Source of the DNA: Cymbomonas tetramitiformis
Taxonomy: Eukaryota > Chlorophyta > Pyramimonadophyceae > Pyramimonadales > Pyramimonadaceae
Direction of reading: 5' to 3'
NCBI GenBank assembly: GCA_001247695.2
Contig: LGRX02035260.1
Coordinates: 1 to 64,000, forward strand
Length of the DNA: 64,000 nt
Of the stretch, positions 39,573 through 50,400 are shown piece after piece. The notes under the pieces were generated by a model. That model was not told the origin of the DNA, searched no databases, and worked only from the letters and a program-made list of their open reading frames with translations. A program made the translations under genes and the position numbers. Each line of letters starts with the position of its first letter. The stretch's first letter is position 1.

Positions 39573-39842
39573 CGGAGAATTTCTATCTTTTTGGATCGAT
39601 CGATTCTCGATTTCAGCGCAAATGACACCAGGATATCTTTAAATCATATCCTTGATCTGAACAGACCGAATCAGGAAGCGACAGCAAATGTCATTTTTGA
39701 CAAAAATTGTCATCGATATTTGACATGTCATTTTTAGCCGACAGAAATGACCTACAATATTTTGCTAAAGTTACATCACTTTTTCAAAGTTCCTTCACAC
39801 ACACCCCTTTCACAGTTGACAGCCAATTTCTCTCATTTCAGT
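39573..39842. promoter_or_regulatory. Shared intergenic region of the divergent gene pair
   Basis: These 270 bases lie between the two start codons, so both promoters should be here. The motif TGTCATTTTT occurs twice (near 39690 and 39727), and CGATCGATTCTCGA lies near 39597. A related TGTCATTTT occurs in the right subterminal region of the transposon, which may mark common binding sites for an element protein. Confidence 0.5.
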
Positions 39843-42800
39843 ATGGCGACAGCAGAAACATTTCAAGCACTAAGGGAACATCATATTTTTCAGCAATATC
39901 TTGGCAACAAGTGGAGCATTGTTAGAACGCTTCAAACCGACAATCCTGCAGACACCTCGCAGTTGATAATCCACTCAGATGACCCAAACGAGAAGACTGA
40001 AGAAATGTTTTACAATTTTCCCCAAAACACCTCTCCGACTGTAAATGCAGACGGTAGCCTCCTTCCAGAAAAACGCGTAGCGTATAGTATAATTGAAGGC
40101 CAGACTCCAATTCTGTATTTCGTCGCTCTGAGGAACAACAAGCTTACTGTAATCGAACTGGACAGCGCAAACTTTGAGGAAGCCCTGAGCCTTCCAAGGC
40201 ACACGAATCGGCTTTCGGCTTATCAAAATTTGAAAAGTAGGGCAGAAGTAGAAGGAAAAAGCAAGGAATTCTTTCTAGCGAGCTATGTAAACACGGCGTG
40301 GAAAGCGTCGATTACAGCTCCTTTCTGGCAAAGCAAGAGGCCAGCGCCAAGGATTGATGACCTCGGCAGTGGTGGCGAAATACCTGTTGTACAGGCTACG
40401 GTACGTCCCTTTCGCCCCTTGAGCCTGTCCCTGGGCGGAAGGCGTTCATTAGCTAATGAACGCTTTCCGCCTCGAAACGCGCGCGCCTTGAGCGTGAACT
40501 GGGGCGGAAGGCGTTCATTAGCTAATGAACGCTTTCCGCCTCGAAACGCGCGCGCCTTGAGCGTGAACTGGGGCGGAAGGCGTTCATTAGCTAATGAATG
40601 CTTTCCGCCTCGAAACGCGCGCCTTGAGCCTGTACCGGGGCGGAAGGCGTTCATTAGCTAATGAACAGTTTCCGCCTCGAAACGCGCGCCTTGAGCCTGT
40701 ACCGGGGCGGAAGGCGTTCATTAGCTAATGAACGCTTTCCGTCTCGAAACGCGCGCCTTGAGCCTGAACTGGGGCGGAAGGCGTTCATTAGCTAATGAAC
40801 GCTTTCCGCCTCGAAACGCGCGCCTTGAGCCTGTCCCTGGTCGGAAAGCGTTCATTAGCTAATGAACGCTTTCCGCCTTGAAACGCGCGCCTTGAGCCTG
40901 TACCGGGGCAGAAGGCGTTCATTAGCTAATGAACGCTTTCCGCCTCGAAACGCGCGCCTTGAGCCTGTCCCTGGGCGGAAGGCGTTCATTAGCTAATGAA
41001 CGCTTTCCGCCTCGAAACGCGCGCCCTGAGCCTGTACCGGGGCGGAAGGCGTTCATTAGCTAATGAACGCTTTCCGCCTCGAAACGCGCGCCTTTAGCCC
41101 TGACCGGGGCGGAAGGCGTTCATTAGCTAATGAACAGTTTCGTCTTGTCCCAGGCTGCCAGGAGAACGGATGTGCAGCGTGCTGCCGAACGCGCCCTTCA
41201 AGGACCTGGTGGCTCCAGAGCGTTTACTGGAGCGGGCGCTAATGTGGATATGTCTCAAGTGGCCACCCCATCTGAGGCAAGGAAGGCAGCCGAGGAGGCT
41301 GCACATGGGTGGCACGCTACAGTAAGCTGAAAGTGGAGCATGCAGCAAAGTTAGAATATGAGGAGAAAGCTGAGCTGTGCAAGCAAATCGAGATGGAGCA
41401 CCGGTGGCCGAATCCGATGGATTTCGACGAGGCGGCGGAGCAAGGGAGTGTGTTTCGTCTCTCCATCAAATGCCTGTACCACGCGACGGGGTACGAGGCC
41501 TGCCGGGATCAAGAGAGGGGCTGGGTGAACGAGATCAAGTCCGGCATGAAGGAGAACCCGTGGGCCCCTTTCAATGAGGGTCTTGTTGCGATCGACGATG
41601 TCAAAACCCGTGCCGAATTCTCCCTGAAAAAAGCTCTGAAGGGAGAATACAGAGGCAAGGTTTTTGGGCACCAGCACTGTTATCAAGCCACCGACGAGTG
41701 TCACGAGGAAATCCCGTTGGAGATAGCTTTCCACTTCGAGAGCAAGATCTACATCGGTCTCACGCCTGACATGATTCGGTTCTTAGGCGAGATGCAGAAC
41801 CAGATCGACCAGAAGCAGAAAGGCAAAGACAACACTCAGTTCATGCAAGGGCTCCGTTCGACCCTTTTCGAAAAGCATGGGGTCGTGTACAAGGTTTACC
41901 GAGAAGCGTTGATCTCCGAGTTCGTCGCCAGCGTCCCCGAGGACACCGAAGGGGGTACCCCTTATCAACCTGGGTATTACGAGGTCGGAGGGCTGGTGGA
42001 AAAAATGGCGAGGTTCGAATCAGAGCATGGATTTTCAGTCCCGGATCCCGAGAAATATCCCAAGGGATTCCAGTACATCGAGAATGTGGAGACGTCTGAG
42101 CACGAGGGAGACCCTGAGGCACTCCCTGAGGTAGAGGTGACGGTGAAGGTGCTGGACGATGACATCACCGCTCGCCTCCATCGGGTCACAGATTGGTACC
42201 CCGTAATGTCTCACTTGAACCAGTCGATGGAGACGCATGTGAAGCAAGTAGCGATGTCCAAGCATTCTGTGTTCGGCGCCACGCAAATCAACCACTACTT
42301 CATGCACTGGACAATTGCCAATTTCCGGCCGCAGACGTGGGACCTCTGCGTTAGCATCATGGAGGCTTACAGAAGGTTTGACCTGAAGGGCATGAAAAAC
42401 CCTTTAGCTTCGAAGACCAAAAAGCGCAAGGCCTCATCTTCGCCCGCTAAGGGACCCGCCAAGAAAACTGGCAAAAAGGGCACCTCCAACCGACAGGTAA
42501 ATTACTTTTTACTTCTGCTTCAAACAGTGTTCTCCCTCCCAAAGCATCCTTTTCTATATTTTAACCCCTAAGCCGGTTTTTTTTTGGGGGGGGGTATGTT
42601 CGGGTCGTTGTGCATTTCGTTGCATATATGCAACATTTCTTGCGGAAACATGTCAAATAAAGTCATCATGTGAGAGGTGTCGATTGACCCGACAGTTTGA
42701 TACGAACATCCACCATCTTGTTTATTATATCCACTTATATATGCACATATTGCCCTTTGGGTCAAACGCCCTTTGGGTCAAAAATGACCCAAACACCGGC

Positions 42801-44356
42801 TTAGGGGTTAAGACATGCTAAAAATGTTTTTTTTACTTACAGATGGAAGACGAGGTGCAACGAGGAGGCGGGGACCACGGAGCGGGCTCGTCTAGAGGGG
42901 CAGGCATTTTGGTGGAAGAAGCTCAGTTTCTCCACAATGCCAAATCCATGGGTATGACGTTCTGGATTAACTTGGGCGGCTTGGCGGGGGAGGCGGAGTT
43001 CGACAAGGTGGACACGTATCTGCGCCTGATTATTAACAAGGAGTTGTCAGTAAAAGAGGGGGGCCAGATGATAAGCCAGTTCAAGAAGGAACGCATGGTG
43101 CAGAAGCACTTGGTGTCCGCGGCGGGATTGCAAACCTGGGACGAATTCAAGGCCGAGTTCACCCCCTACTGGAGCTCCCAAGAGAAAATCGAGTCGTTGA
43201 TCGGCTGCTTACCTTCAACTCAGGGGGGAGCGCGCCGGGGGGGGGTCTGGGGAAGTTCCGCACGCGATCTTGAATTACGTCGAGAACGCGCGGGCAAATC
43301 TCGCGGAAGCGCAGGCGCCACGCGCGGCTCACATCCAAGGCTTGCAACAGATCGAGGTGAAAGTCGACATCAAACTCTATCGGGAGGCACGGACCGACGG
43401 GCCGGAGCCTAAGGTTCCAGGAGAGTCAGGCCTGGAGGACGACGAGCCCACACATGAGACGAACGTGCCGATGTTCCCTCGTTGGAAGATCGTCAAGGGC
43501 AGCATGAACGATATGAAGGACGTCCCGAGGCTGCCCTTCACAGGGACGATCATCGACTGCAATTACGCCCTTGACAAGGAGAAGACTCCCGACGCGATGA
43601 CCAAGGAGGAGGTGCAACCGTTCCTGGAGTCTTTCAACGCCAAGACCACCGCCCCGGCATGGACAGTCGCTATCTTTTGCGGTTTCCTCCAACAAAACGA
43701 TTTCCTGGAGGTGATTGACAATTACTGCTCCGGCCGCGCGGAGCGGTTCTTCTGGCACAAGGGGAACGTGCACATGAATGAACCCCAACAAGTCCGTACG
43801 CTACAATGGCGTTGAATGTGGCGTCCTGGGGTACCATGTAAAGAGCGATGCCCAGGGGGAGTCTTCTAAAAAGCCGGAGTGGATGTTCAACTTTGATTTT
43901 GGGGAAGGTGAACGTGTGAGCCGCGCGTCACTTTTGCGCGGCTTCCCGGTTGTGCACCAGATGTTCAAACGCGACGGCAAAGTCGTGAATAACCATCAGA
44001 AACCCCAAGCTCTGTTGATGGAGCTGATCCAGTGCCACATGCTCGGTGACAATCCGGGCAAGACGGATGAGAACGGCCATCCACTCAACTGGATTCTCGA
44101 CGCTTGCTGCGGCGTCGGCTCGACGTCCATGGCCGCCATGAGGTGTGGTATGAACGCGATCGGCTTCGACCACGACCAGTACATGGTCAGCTCTGCGCAG
44201 CAACGGCTGATCAATTTCCACGCCGAGCCCGATCAGGATGCCGAGTTGAAGCCCAAAACGAAGAGCGAACCGACGGCGAAGGGGAAGGAAGCAGCCACTG
44301 CCGAATCTGAGGAAGAAGAGTTAGAAGAAGATGAGCCAGATGAGAATGATGAATAA
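39843..44356 (+). CDS. Three-exon protein with C-terminal beta-class DNA N-methyltransferase domain
   Basis: Exon 1 (39843-40400) starts MATAETFQALREHH and ends ACG/GTACGT. Exon 2 (41154-42496) follows CTTGTCCCAG and ends CGACAG/GTAAAT with a lysine-rich, NLS-like tail (KTKKRKASSSPAKG). Exon 3 (42843-44356) follows TTACTTACAG. All junctions are phase 0. The first two exons are of unknown function. Exon 3 has the beta-class order of amino-MTase motifs: a motif-IV position reading GTIIDCNYAL (43546-43575; DCNY where DPPY is usual), a target-recognition-like region, then NNHQKPQALLMELI (motif X) and ILDACCGVGSTSMAA...IGFDHD (motifs I and II, SAM binding, ~44090-44175). The C-terminal tail is acidic. 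Frame breaks near 41300, 43240 (a G-run) and 43790 suggest decay or base errors. The DCNY variant may weaken or alter catalysis. Confidence 0.75.
40401..41153 (+). other. Intron 1 of the methyltransferase gene
   Basis: The donor is ACG/GTACGT and the acceptor CTTGTCCCAG/GCT, joining phase 0 to phase 0. Nearly the whole intron is palindrome array B. Intron 1 of the divergent partner gene carries array A, a matching arrangement in two otherwise unrelated genes. Confidence 0.7.
40443..41136. repeat. Palindrome array B (eleven ~67-bp units)
   Basis: Eleven units have a period of about 67 bp. Each contains TTCATTAGCTAATGAA, mostly within the full 20-bp palindrome, set in a GC-rich frame (GGGGCGGAAGG on one side and CTTTCCGCCTCGAAACGCGCG on the other). 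GGCGGAAGGCG and CGCTTTCCGCC extend each hairpin, so every unit can fold into a stem of about 15 pairs. A few units have lost the perfect palindrome through single changes, for example near 40597 and 40671. Confidence 0.92.
42497..42842 (+). other. Intron 2 of the methyltransferase gene
   Basis: The intron is bounded by CAG/GTAAAT and TTACTTACAG/ATG. Its centre is a 243-bp TTAA-flanked MITE. Exon 3 opens with ATG, so it could also be translated separately, but the phase-0 junction supports one protein. Confidence 0.7.
42565..42807. mobile_element. 243-bp MITE with TTAA duplication inside intron 2
   Basis: The terminal inverted repeat CCCCTAAGCCGGT at the left is mirrored by ACCGGCTTAGGGG at the right. 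TTAA lies directly outside both ends (42561-42564, 42808-42811). TTAA target choice and C-rich ends fit piggyBac-type nonautonomous elements; Kolobok also uses TTAA. It has no coding capacity. The terminus resembles that of the larger element at 45179-46019. Confidence 0.8.
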
Positions 44357-44609
44357 AATAGTAGGATTTGTCGACCGCCCTGACTGATAGTATCAGTCAT
44401 GCCTCGACGGTATAGGGTGAAAAGTACTCTACTCGTAAACATTTGAATAAAGAATGATACATGTATGCATATTTCGGTGTTTTCATTGTACGCATACTGC
44501 ACTTTTCTACCGTGTTGCCTTTATGTATCCCTATTTCGCGCATAAATATCACTAACCCCTGATTTTTATGAAATATATATAAATCCAAAAATGACATATG
44601 ATAATGTCA

Positions 44610-44629
44610 TTTTCATCGAATAGTGTGTT
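44610..44629 (-). repeat. Right terminal inverted repeat
   Basis: This is the exact reverse complement of the left 20-bp terminus. It is followed by GATT at 44630-44633. Confidence 0.85.
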
Positions 44630-44633
44630 GATT

Positions 44634-45174
44634 GGTCAACTCATCTAAGGGTCCAACCAGTCCACGAACAAGATTATGCAGCTGAGACGCCCCTGGTGCC
44701 TTTGCTATCGCTATGTTAGAGTAGCTATTGAGCATAGCAACTTAATAAAATAACAACTTGCTAGCCAGAGAGTACGTATGGTGTCGAAAGTTTTTTCCTC
44801 ATAAGGTTGAAATATGCGTACTATGATTATACATATCAATATCAATATGTATGATAACTGAACATCGATATGTATTAACTACAGCAATCGCCCATATTTA
44901 AGAAAACAGGGATTTTGGGCCAGCCAGCCGTACTCATCGAGTTGGGTACCCCCCCGCGTGTCATAAGAGAACTCGAAGAATAGTAAGCCATTTTCTTTCA
45001 ATTAGCCAGCTATTTTCTTAAATTTTCATTGATAAACGCTTAAAACGGCCATAATTTCAGGAAAAATCGCCTGCGGCGCCAGCACAAAGGTTGCTTATTT
45101 CGGGAATTTTCTTAGCCGAAAAAGCCAGCCAGCCGTACTCATCGAGTTGGGTACCCCCCCCAACGCCGGGTCGC
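44634..45174. other. AT-rich flank with a 37-bp direct repeat
   Basis: No gene is seen. GCCAGCCAGCCGTACTCATC and the next 17 bases, ending in a C-run, occur at 44919-44955 and again at 45124-45160. They bracket 168 bp of AT-rich DNA. The origin is unclear. Confidence 0.45.
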
Positions 45175-45178
45175 TTAA

Positions 45179-46019
45179 CCTCTTAGCCGGTAACGCTATT
45201 TCCGGCCAAAAATGCATGTTTTTGTGTGGGAAGCGGGTGTGGTGCTCACATACATAAGCATGCCACGGGGATTATATATGTTTTCGACACCTATCGCAAC
45301 TACAAATTGAGCTATTGTATGAACATCTATGGCATATATATCGCGAGATATGCCGATTATACAAGCAAAACTTCTCCAAATTTTAGCAATCGATTTTACG
45401 CAAAAGCGATTCTTGGTCGCCTAAGGTCTCTTAAGCGGTTGCCGTTAGTACGATGCTATCGGCCTTGGCCATGTTTAAACTTTTGTCAGTCATATGTTGA
45501 CTTAAATGTGCCTACATCTCGATATACGTGGCCTTTTCACGAAAAAAACATGAAAAAAACATGCGATTCTTCAATGTTTTTCATACTTAAGCAATCTTTT
45601 CCATACTTAAGCGATCAGTCTGCGTGTATTTCACATATAAGCGAGGATGTATAGCCCTTAGCACTCATATATCGATATGTGATGGTTGAATGTGGCATAC
45701 CCTGAACATATATGGTCATGCACATTCATATCAATGTCAAAGTTGTCTAAATCATGCAGATTTGAGCCGATTTCCGTTTCAAAATTGGCTATAAAAAGCA
45801 TTATTGTCGGTTCAAATTGTTATGAATATGATAAGAGTGTATGTGTATCGCATACAAATCTGCCATGGAGTGATGCATGCATGCTCACTATGCACACATA
45901 CCCTAGGTTGTATCATGTCTAGAGTGCGTCTAACCCGTTTTGGTGAGCACACGTGCATGCGAAACCAAAAGGACCGCGGGTGGTTTGTTACGATATCGTA
46001 ACGGCTACCGGCTAAGAGG
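45179..46019. mobile_element. 841-bp nonautonomous TTAA element
   Basis: Inverted ends CCTCTTAGCCGGTA and TACCGGCTAAGAGG are perfectly complementary, with TTAA directly outside on both sides (45175-45178, 46020-46023). The ends are near-identical to those of the 243-bp MITE at 42565-42807, so the same transposase could mobilise both. The interior is AT-rich, with an open frame at 45226-45654 that I do not consider coding, and short repeated CTTAAGC words near 45590-45640. Confidence 0.82.
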
Positions 46020-46023
46020 TTAA

Positions 46024-46327
46024 CGTCGGGTTTTCTTAAAAGTGAGTGATTACTGTATGTATCGAAACGCATTAACTATACTAATAGTGTATACCTAATA
46101 CCGTCATGCGCAACCCATCGAGCGACTTGCACACAAGCCGCATGTAATGCCAGTTTTCGACCGTTTGATACTCGAGTCCCTAGAGTCATAGACATACGAA
46201 CTAGGATACATAAAAAAATACAAGCCCAAGATATGTATTATTCAAGATAGATTTTACCCGAAGGTTGCATACCGGCAGTTTTTACAAAACTAGTTAGCCC
46301 ACTTGAAGCATAAAATACAGCACGGCT
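46024..46327. other. AT-rich spacer
   Basis: No gene, repeat or mobile-element end is recognised in these ~300 bases between the TTAA element and the MULE remnant. Confidence 0.4.
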
Positions 46328-47417
46328 CTACTTGCGCTTAGTTTTCTTGCCTTGCTGTGACTTGAATTTTTGAATAATTGTGACTTGAATAATTGCTGGA
46401 TCTGTTTCGCTTGCTGCGCCAGCTTCGAGGAATGAGAAGAGGACTTCGAAGATTTCTCTGCTTTCTTCGCTGGTGAAGGCCCTTGCTTGCGTCATGCGCC
46501 TTTGGTCTTGGACTTGAGTCCAGTTTTTTCTCGCGCTGGCAACTTGGCATTTAGTGCTTCCAAGTCCACGAGGTTCTCCGAGTGCATCGCAACCTGGGAG
46601 TGTGAGCACAACCCCCATGCAGGGCATATATCTTACCGTGGCGGGCCGGCCCGGGGTCGTAGAGTGGCCGGGTTGGCCGAAAGCGGACCTGAAGAAATCC
46701 CAAGTGCGGGCCGTAAAAGAAATTGGAAGATGTATGCCCTGCACCCATGCCAGAACGCTTTGCAATCACAAACCCATCGCTCACTTTTCGCACACCACTC
46801 CACCTTGTGCAAAGACATGTACTTTTGCACAAAGGTGTCGATCGATAGTTGCACGCGCACTCGAACATTGCCAGCTCGGGAGGATTCGTAGCCTTCAACT
46901 CATGGCGTAGTCACCGGTTCGTCCATAGCTTGCTTCGCGCGTTCACGTAGTACACACCGGCAACTTTCGTGTAGGCGTTCGCTGCGAGCTTTTCAGAAGC
47001 TGACGCAGTCACCTCTGCTGGCACCACGCCGTCATTGTCACTAAAGATGGGTTCGCACAATCCGGTAGTCGCGTCCAAGTAGAGCCAGTTCTTAAGACCC
47101 TCGTGCATCATGTTGTCAAGACGTGCACACAGTTGGTACAACTTAGTTTGTTTCACAGTTTTCCGGTAGGCCGCAATAGGTTGCGATGAGGGGTCGCAAT
47201 AGACAACGCCTGACGCGGTGACGTGCCAAGCGTCATAGGGTGGCGAGGTATATTCCCTGTCCACGATGTTTGATACTTGCTCCTCTATCTTTGAGCGTAG
47301 TTGATGAATGACTAACTTTGTCAGCTGTTGAAATTGCTCACGTGAGCGTGTCTTGTGCAGGCGTTTCAAGTTCTCCTTCAAGGCGGCCAAGACCGGTTGC
47401 TTATCCTCTGCGACCAT
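46328..47417 (-). pseudogene. MULE-like transposase remnant with SWIM zinc finger
   Basis: The best-preserved piece (46911-47417) reads MVAEDKQPVLAALKENLKRL and includes YDAWHVTASGVVYC, resembling the region after the catalytic core of MULE transposases. After a stop, a second frame reads QKYMSLHKVEWC...RWVCDCKAFWHGC. One base out of frame follows HTSSNF, which together fit a SWIM finger (C-x-C-x6-C-x-H) with a single-base insertion near 46745. A third frame supplies a C-terminal tail rich in Lys. The N-terminal half and the catalytic core are absent: the upstream side is cut by the foldback element starting at 47438, and the frame stays open into that junction. The MULE assignment is inferred from SWIM plus context. 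It is certainly inactive as it stands. Confidence 0.5.
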
Positions 47418-47455
47418 TAACTTCGGGCGTGTATTTATTTGGGAATGTAAAAGTC

Positions 47456-47467
47456 CTCGTTTGGGAA
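47456..47467. repeat. Target-site duplication of LINE 2, left
   Basis: CTCGTTTGGGAA occurs here and at 55597-55608, flanking the second non-LTR element. Removing the element restores the left arm of the foldback element. Confidence 0.88.
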
Positions 47468-50400
47468 AAGAAAAAGAAAAAGAAAAAATGTGACTCTTCC
47501 TACTGGAAGCGTGATATTTGAAGGTGCACAGCTGTTACGCCTGCCCCTAGTCACATGCACAATCAAGGCGGCTTCTTACTGTTTTTTAGAGCCTTCTCCT
47601 TCTCCGTCCTGCTGTGTGAAATCAACATCTTGGCAGCCCATTCCACCGCGATGTTACTGATTTTCTTGAGGAGGGCCTCCGCTTCCTTCTTGTTGAAGCC
47701 GAGGTGTTGCGTGAGAGCCCTTGCGTTGTGTTCATACACCGACCCCGTGGTTCCGAAAACCATCGGGTGAAAGAACACCTTATAGCCCTTGGATCTGAGT
47801 AGCTCCATAAGGGGCTCATACTTGTTGAGTTTATCGTGAAGGGACACATACCAGCGAGTGTCCCACGTGAAGGCCACCTCTATGAGGTGGATTTCTCCCA
47901 CATCCTCCCTGTGGGTGTTTTCCGGCCTGCCTGGGGGGGCGTCCCTGACGTCCTCTGCCCCCTTGATCATGACAATATCCACAAAGTGTGGTATGTCGTC
48001 TGGGGGGTCCTTCGCCCCCGGGTGGTCTCTTCCGTCCCTACGGCACTGACCCCTTCTGAGTACGAAGTCCGGTATCGGGCGGGTACATTTGTTAGTCCCG
48101 TCGAGCCCAGCGTGGTGCGCGATCCAGATCGGACTGGCGCCCGTTCGTCCCTTCCTGATCGCTTCGTAAAGGGTCCTTGCCACTTCGTTGTGCCTGGCTG
48201 TGGCCATGTTCCTGCTGGTCTCATCTTTGCATCCAGCCAGCCTGTGTGCCGGAGTGTCCCTCCTCCCGCATAGGGCGCAGTCCGGGACCGGATATTTGTT
48301 CGGCCATATGAGGTGCTTTCTGGCAGTCGTCATGAGGACCCCAAACCGGCACCTTAGAATCAGGGACCTGAGCGTCGGTGGAGTAACCTTCCAGAAGTGA
48401 TTGGATATTCCTGGTATCGACTTGTCCTGGAGAATTTCCCGCGGGGGCTCCTCCAATCTTCTTCCCATGTGTGTCTCGACTGCGGCAGCGTCTGCGTGGC
48501 TTGTGGCGGCCCTGTCTCCGTTTCCCCGGTGCATGGCCTCCCGGTCCCTGTTTCTCTTTCTTTTTCTCTCCGGGGCCGCCTCCTGGTAGGCGTCTATCGC
48601 TTGTTGTGGAACGTCCGTCAGGTTCTGGAGTTCCGACTCTCCCAGGTCCATCTCCATCATCGAGCGGCACAGACCGTCAATCGGGTCCTCACGTTCTGCC
48701 TCCTCGATCGCTTGCATCATCTCTCTGTCTGGCGAGTTCATGGCCCCCCTCTCGTCCATGTCCAGAGGCGGCCCCCGCGTCTCATCGAATTCCCAGAGTA
48801 GGTCCCACTCGTCCTGAGTGGTCACTTGATCCCGCGGGTGTACCTGTTCCTGGTCGCCCGGCTCCCGTCGCTCCGGCGGGTCGCCCTGGCTCCAGGGAGC
48901 GTGTTGGAGTTCCTCCAGGAGCATCGGCTCCTGGAGATTCTCCCCTGGTGTCCCCATTTCCACGTTCTGTCGGCCCCGGTCGGGGCCTTGGGCTGGCCCT
49001 GGGGCGCCGGTCGTGGGGTTCTCTGTCATAGAGCCCTCTACTGAGAGAGCTCCCTCCCGATTTCCCCTGCCGGGTGTTCCCCATTCTTCCCACGGACTGC
49101 TCGGGGGCTGTAGCCATTTTCTCACTGACCTGTGCTGTGTCGCTTTTAGTGCAATCCTTTCTGCCACATACCTTTCCACCGCCCCCTCCCCTTGCAGGGG
49201 CCTCATCGATTCACCATCTCGGGCATTGGCCACGAGCGTGTACATGGTCCTGTTGTCCCATGGGTCAATTTGGGTGGTGCCCTCCTGGTTTTCTGCTGCC
49301 TGTTTGGCCGCCTCATCTGCCTTGTCGTTGCCCTTCACCCCCGTGTGGCTTTTGACCTTCCTGAGTGAGACCTTCGTTCCCTGGCTGTTATGCTGTTCGA
49401 CCAGGGAGAGTATATCCTCAAGCAAATCCCTGTGTCTATGGCCCTCCATTGTGTGGGGTCTGGATAACATGTTGAGTATTTGGTACATACTGCAGAGGCT
49501 GTCCGTGCAGATTGCTATCTCGCCCGGTGTTGTGCATTCTCTGGCCCTGAGTGCCGCGTGGATCGCCAGGAGTTCCGCCCTGTTGATGGTGAGGTGTCCA
49601 CCCGTCGACCACGTGCCCCTCCAAGTTCTGGGGTTTTCATCCCCTCTGGGGTCCCAGTAGGCCGCTCCCACTCTATGTAACCCCCCTTCTTCCTCTGGGT
49701 CCAGCCGCGATCCATCCGTATAGAGGAACGAGGTTGCATCCCAGGCTTTGTTGATTTTCTCTAGGGTTCTGGAACGTCCGGTTTTGTGCTTGATGGGACA
49801 CGTGGGGAACCTCTCCCTTACTTCCGTGTGTCCCCTGTCCCTGTCTTGTCTGCTGAAGAGCATGGGAGTGCGCTCCATTGCATTTAGCCATCTGGCCCTC
49901 GAGTCTTCTTTGATCTTGTCCAAAGGCCATGCCGTGTTCGCCGCATGGTACTCCGTGATCGTGACCTCGGCGAGTCCCCTGTCGCGCCATGTTTGTCTCA
50001 TGGCCCTCGCCGCCTCCGGGGTGCGGTCTTCCTTGGGGACCTCACCCCCTTCGTTCCCCCATCCCTGTCTGCGCGACATGCTCGGTATTTCCCATTTTCT
50101 CATCGGGTGAGGGTCGAAGATCATGTCGTGTTGACTAGTGCTCTCCATCGCGTTTTTGACCGCCGCCATGTCTGACACTGCGTCCGAGGTGTGGACCCTC
50201 GGGTTGGCCGGCCTGAGGTTCCGAATCGTGTGGTACTTACGGACCGTGCAGTACGTGCTGCGCTGCAGGGCCTTCCCGACTAGTTCCGCTGCCCCTTCTG
50301 GGTCCGGGCAGAATTTTTGCCATCCCTCTGCGTTGGCAACAACTAGGATCCTAACTCCCCAGTTGCTGTAGTCCTTCTTCGTGACGCCTGATACTGTGGT

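Larger units (their letters stand above)
35649..44629. mobile_element. ~9-kb TIR DNA transposon with DUF7869-like and methyltransferase genes
   Basis: The ends are inverted copies of AACACACTATTCGATGAAAA, 20 of 20 identical, with weaker similarity continuing to about 36 bp. They are flanked by GATT. Inside are two divergent genes reading outward from a ~270-bp centre: a DUF7869-like protein on the minus strand (35913-39572) and a methyltransferase-containing protein on the plus strand (39843-44356). Both end within a few hundred bases of the termini. Both genes have an array of the same palindrome in their first intron. DUF7869-like proteins have three conserved acidic motifs that I interpret as a possible DDE-type transposase. 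I cannot match this combination to a named superfamily. Confidence 0.8.

Noticed and set aside
38610..41136. Regularly spaced palindromes resembling a CRISPR array
   Set aside because: The spacers are themselves repeated rather than unique. The arrays lie inside spliceosomal introns of a eukaryotic transposon, and no cas-like gene is present.
36404..43815. Treating every frame break in the TIR transposon as proof of pseudogenes
   Set aside because: At least two breaks fall in homopolymers (the G-run near 43240, the CCCC near 43790), where sequencing errors are common. Raw reads would be needed to decide.
35913..44356. The DUF7869-like and methyltransferase genes as host genes
   Set aside because: Both lie wholly between inverted 20-bp termini with matching GATT flanks and share the same intronic repeats, so membership in one mobile element is the simpler reading.
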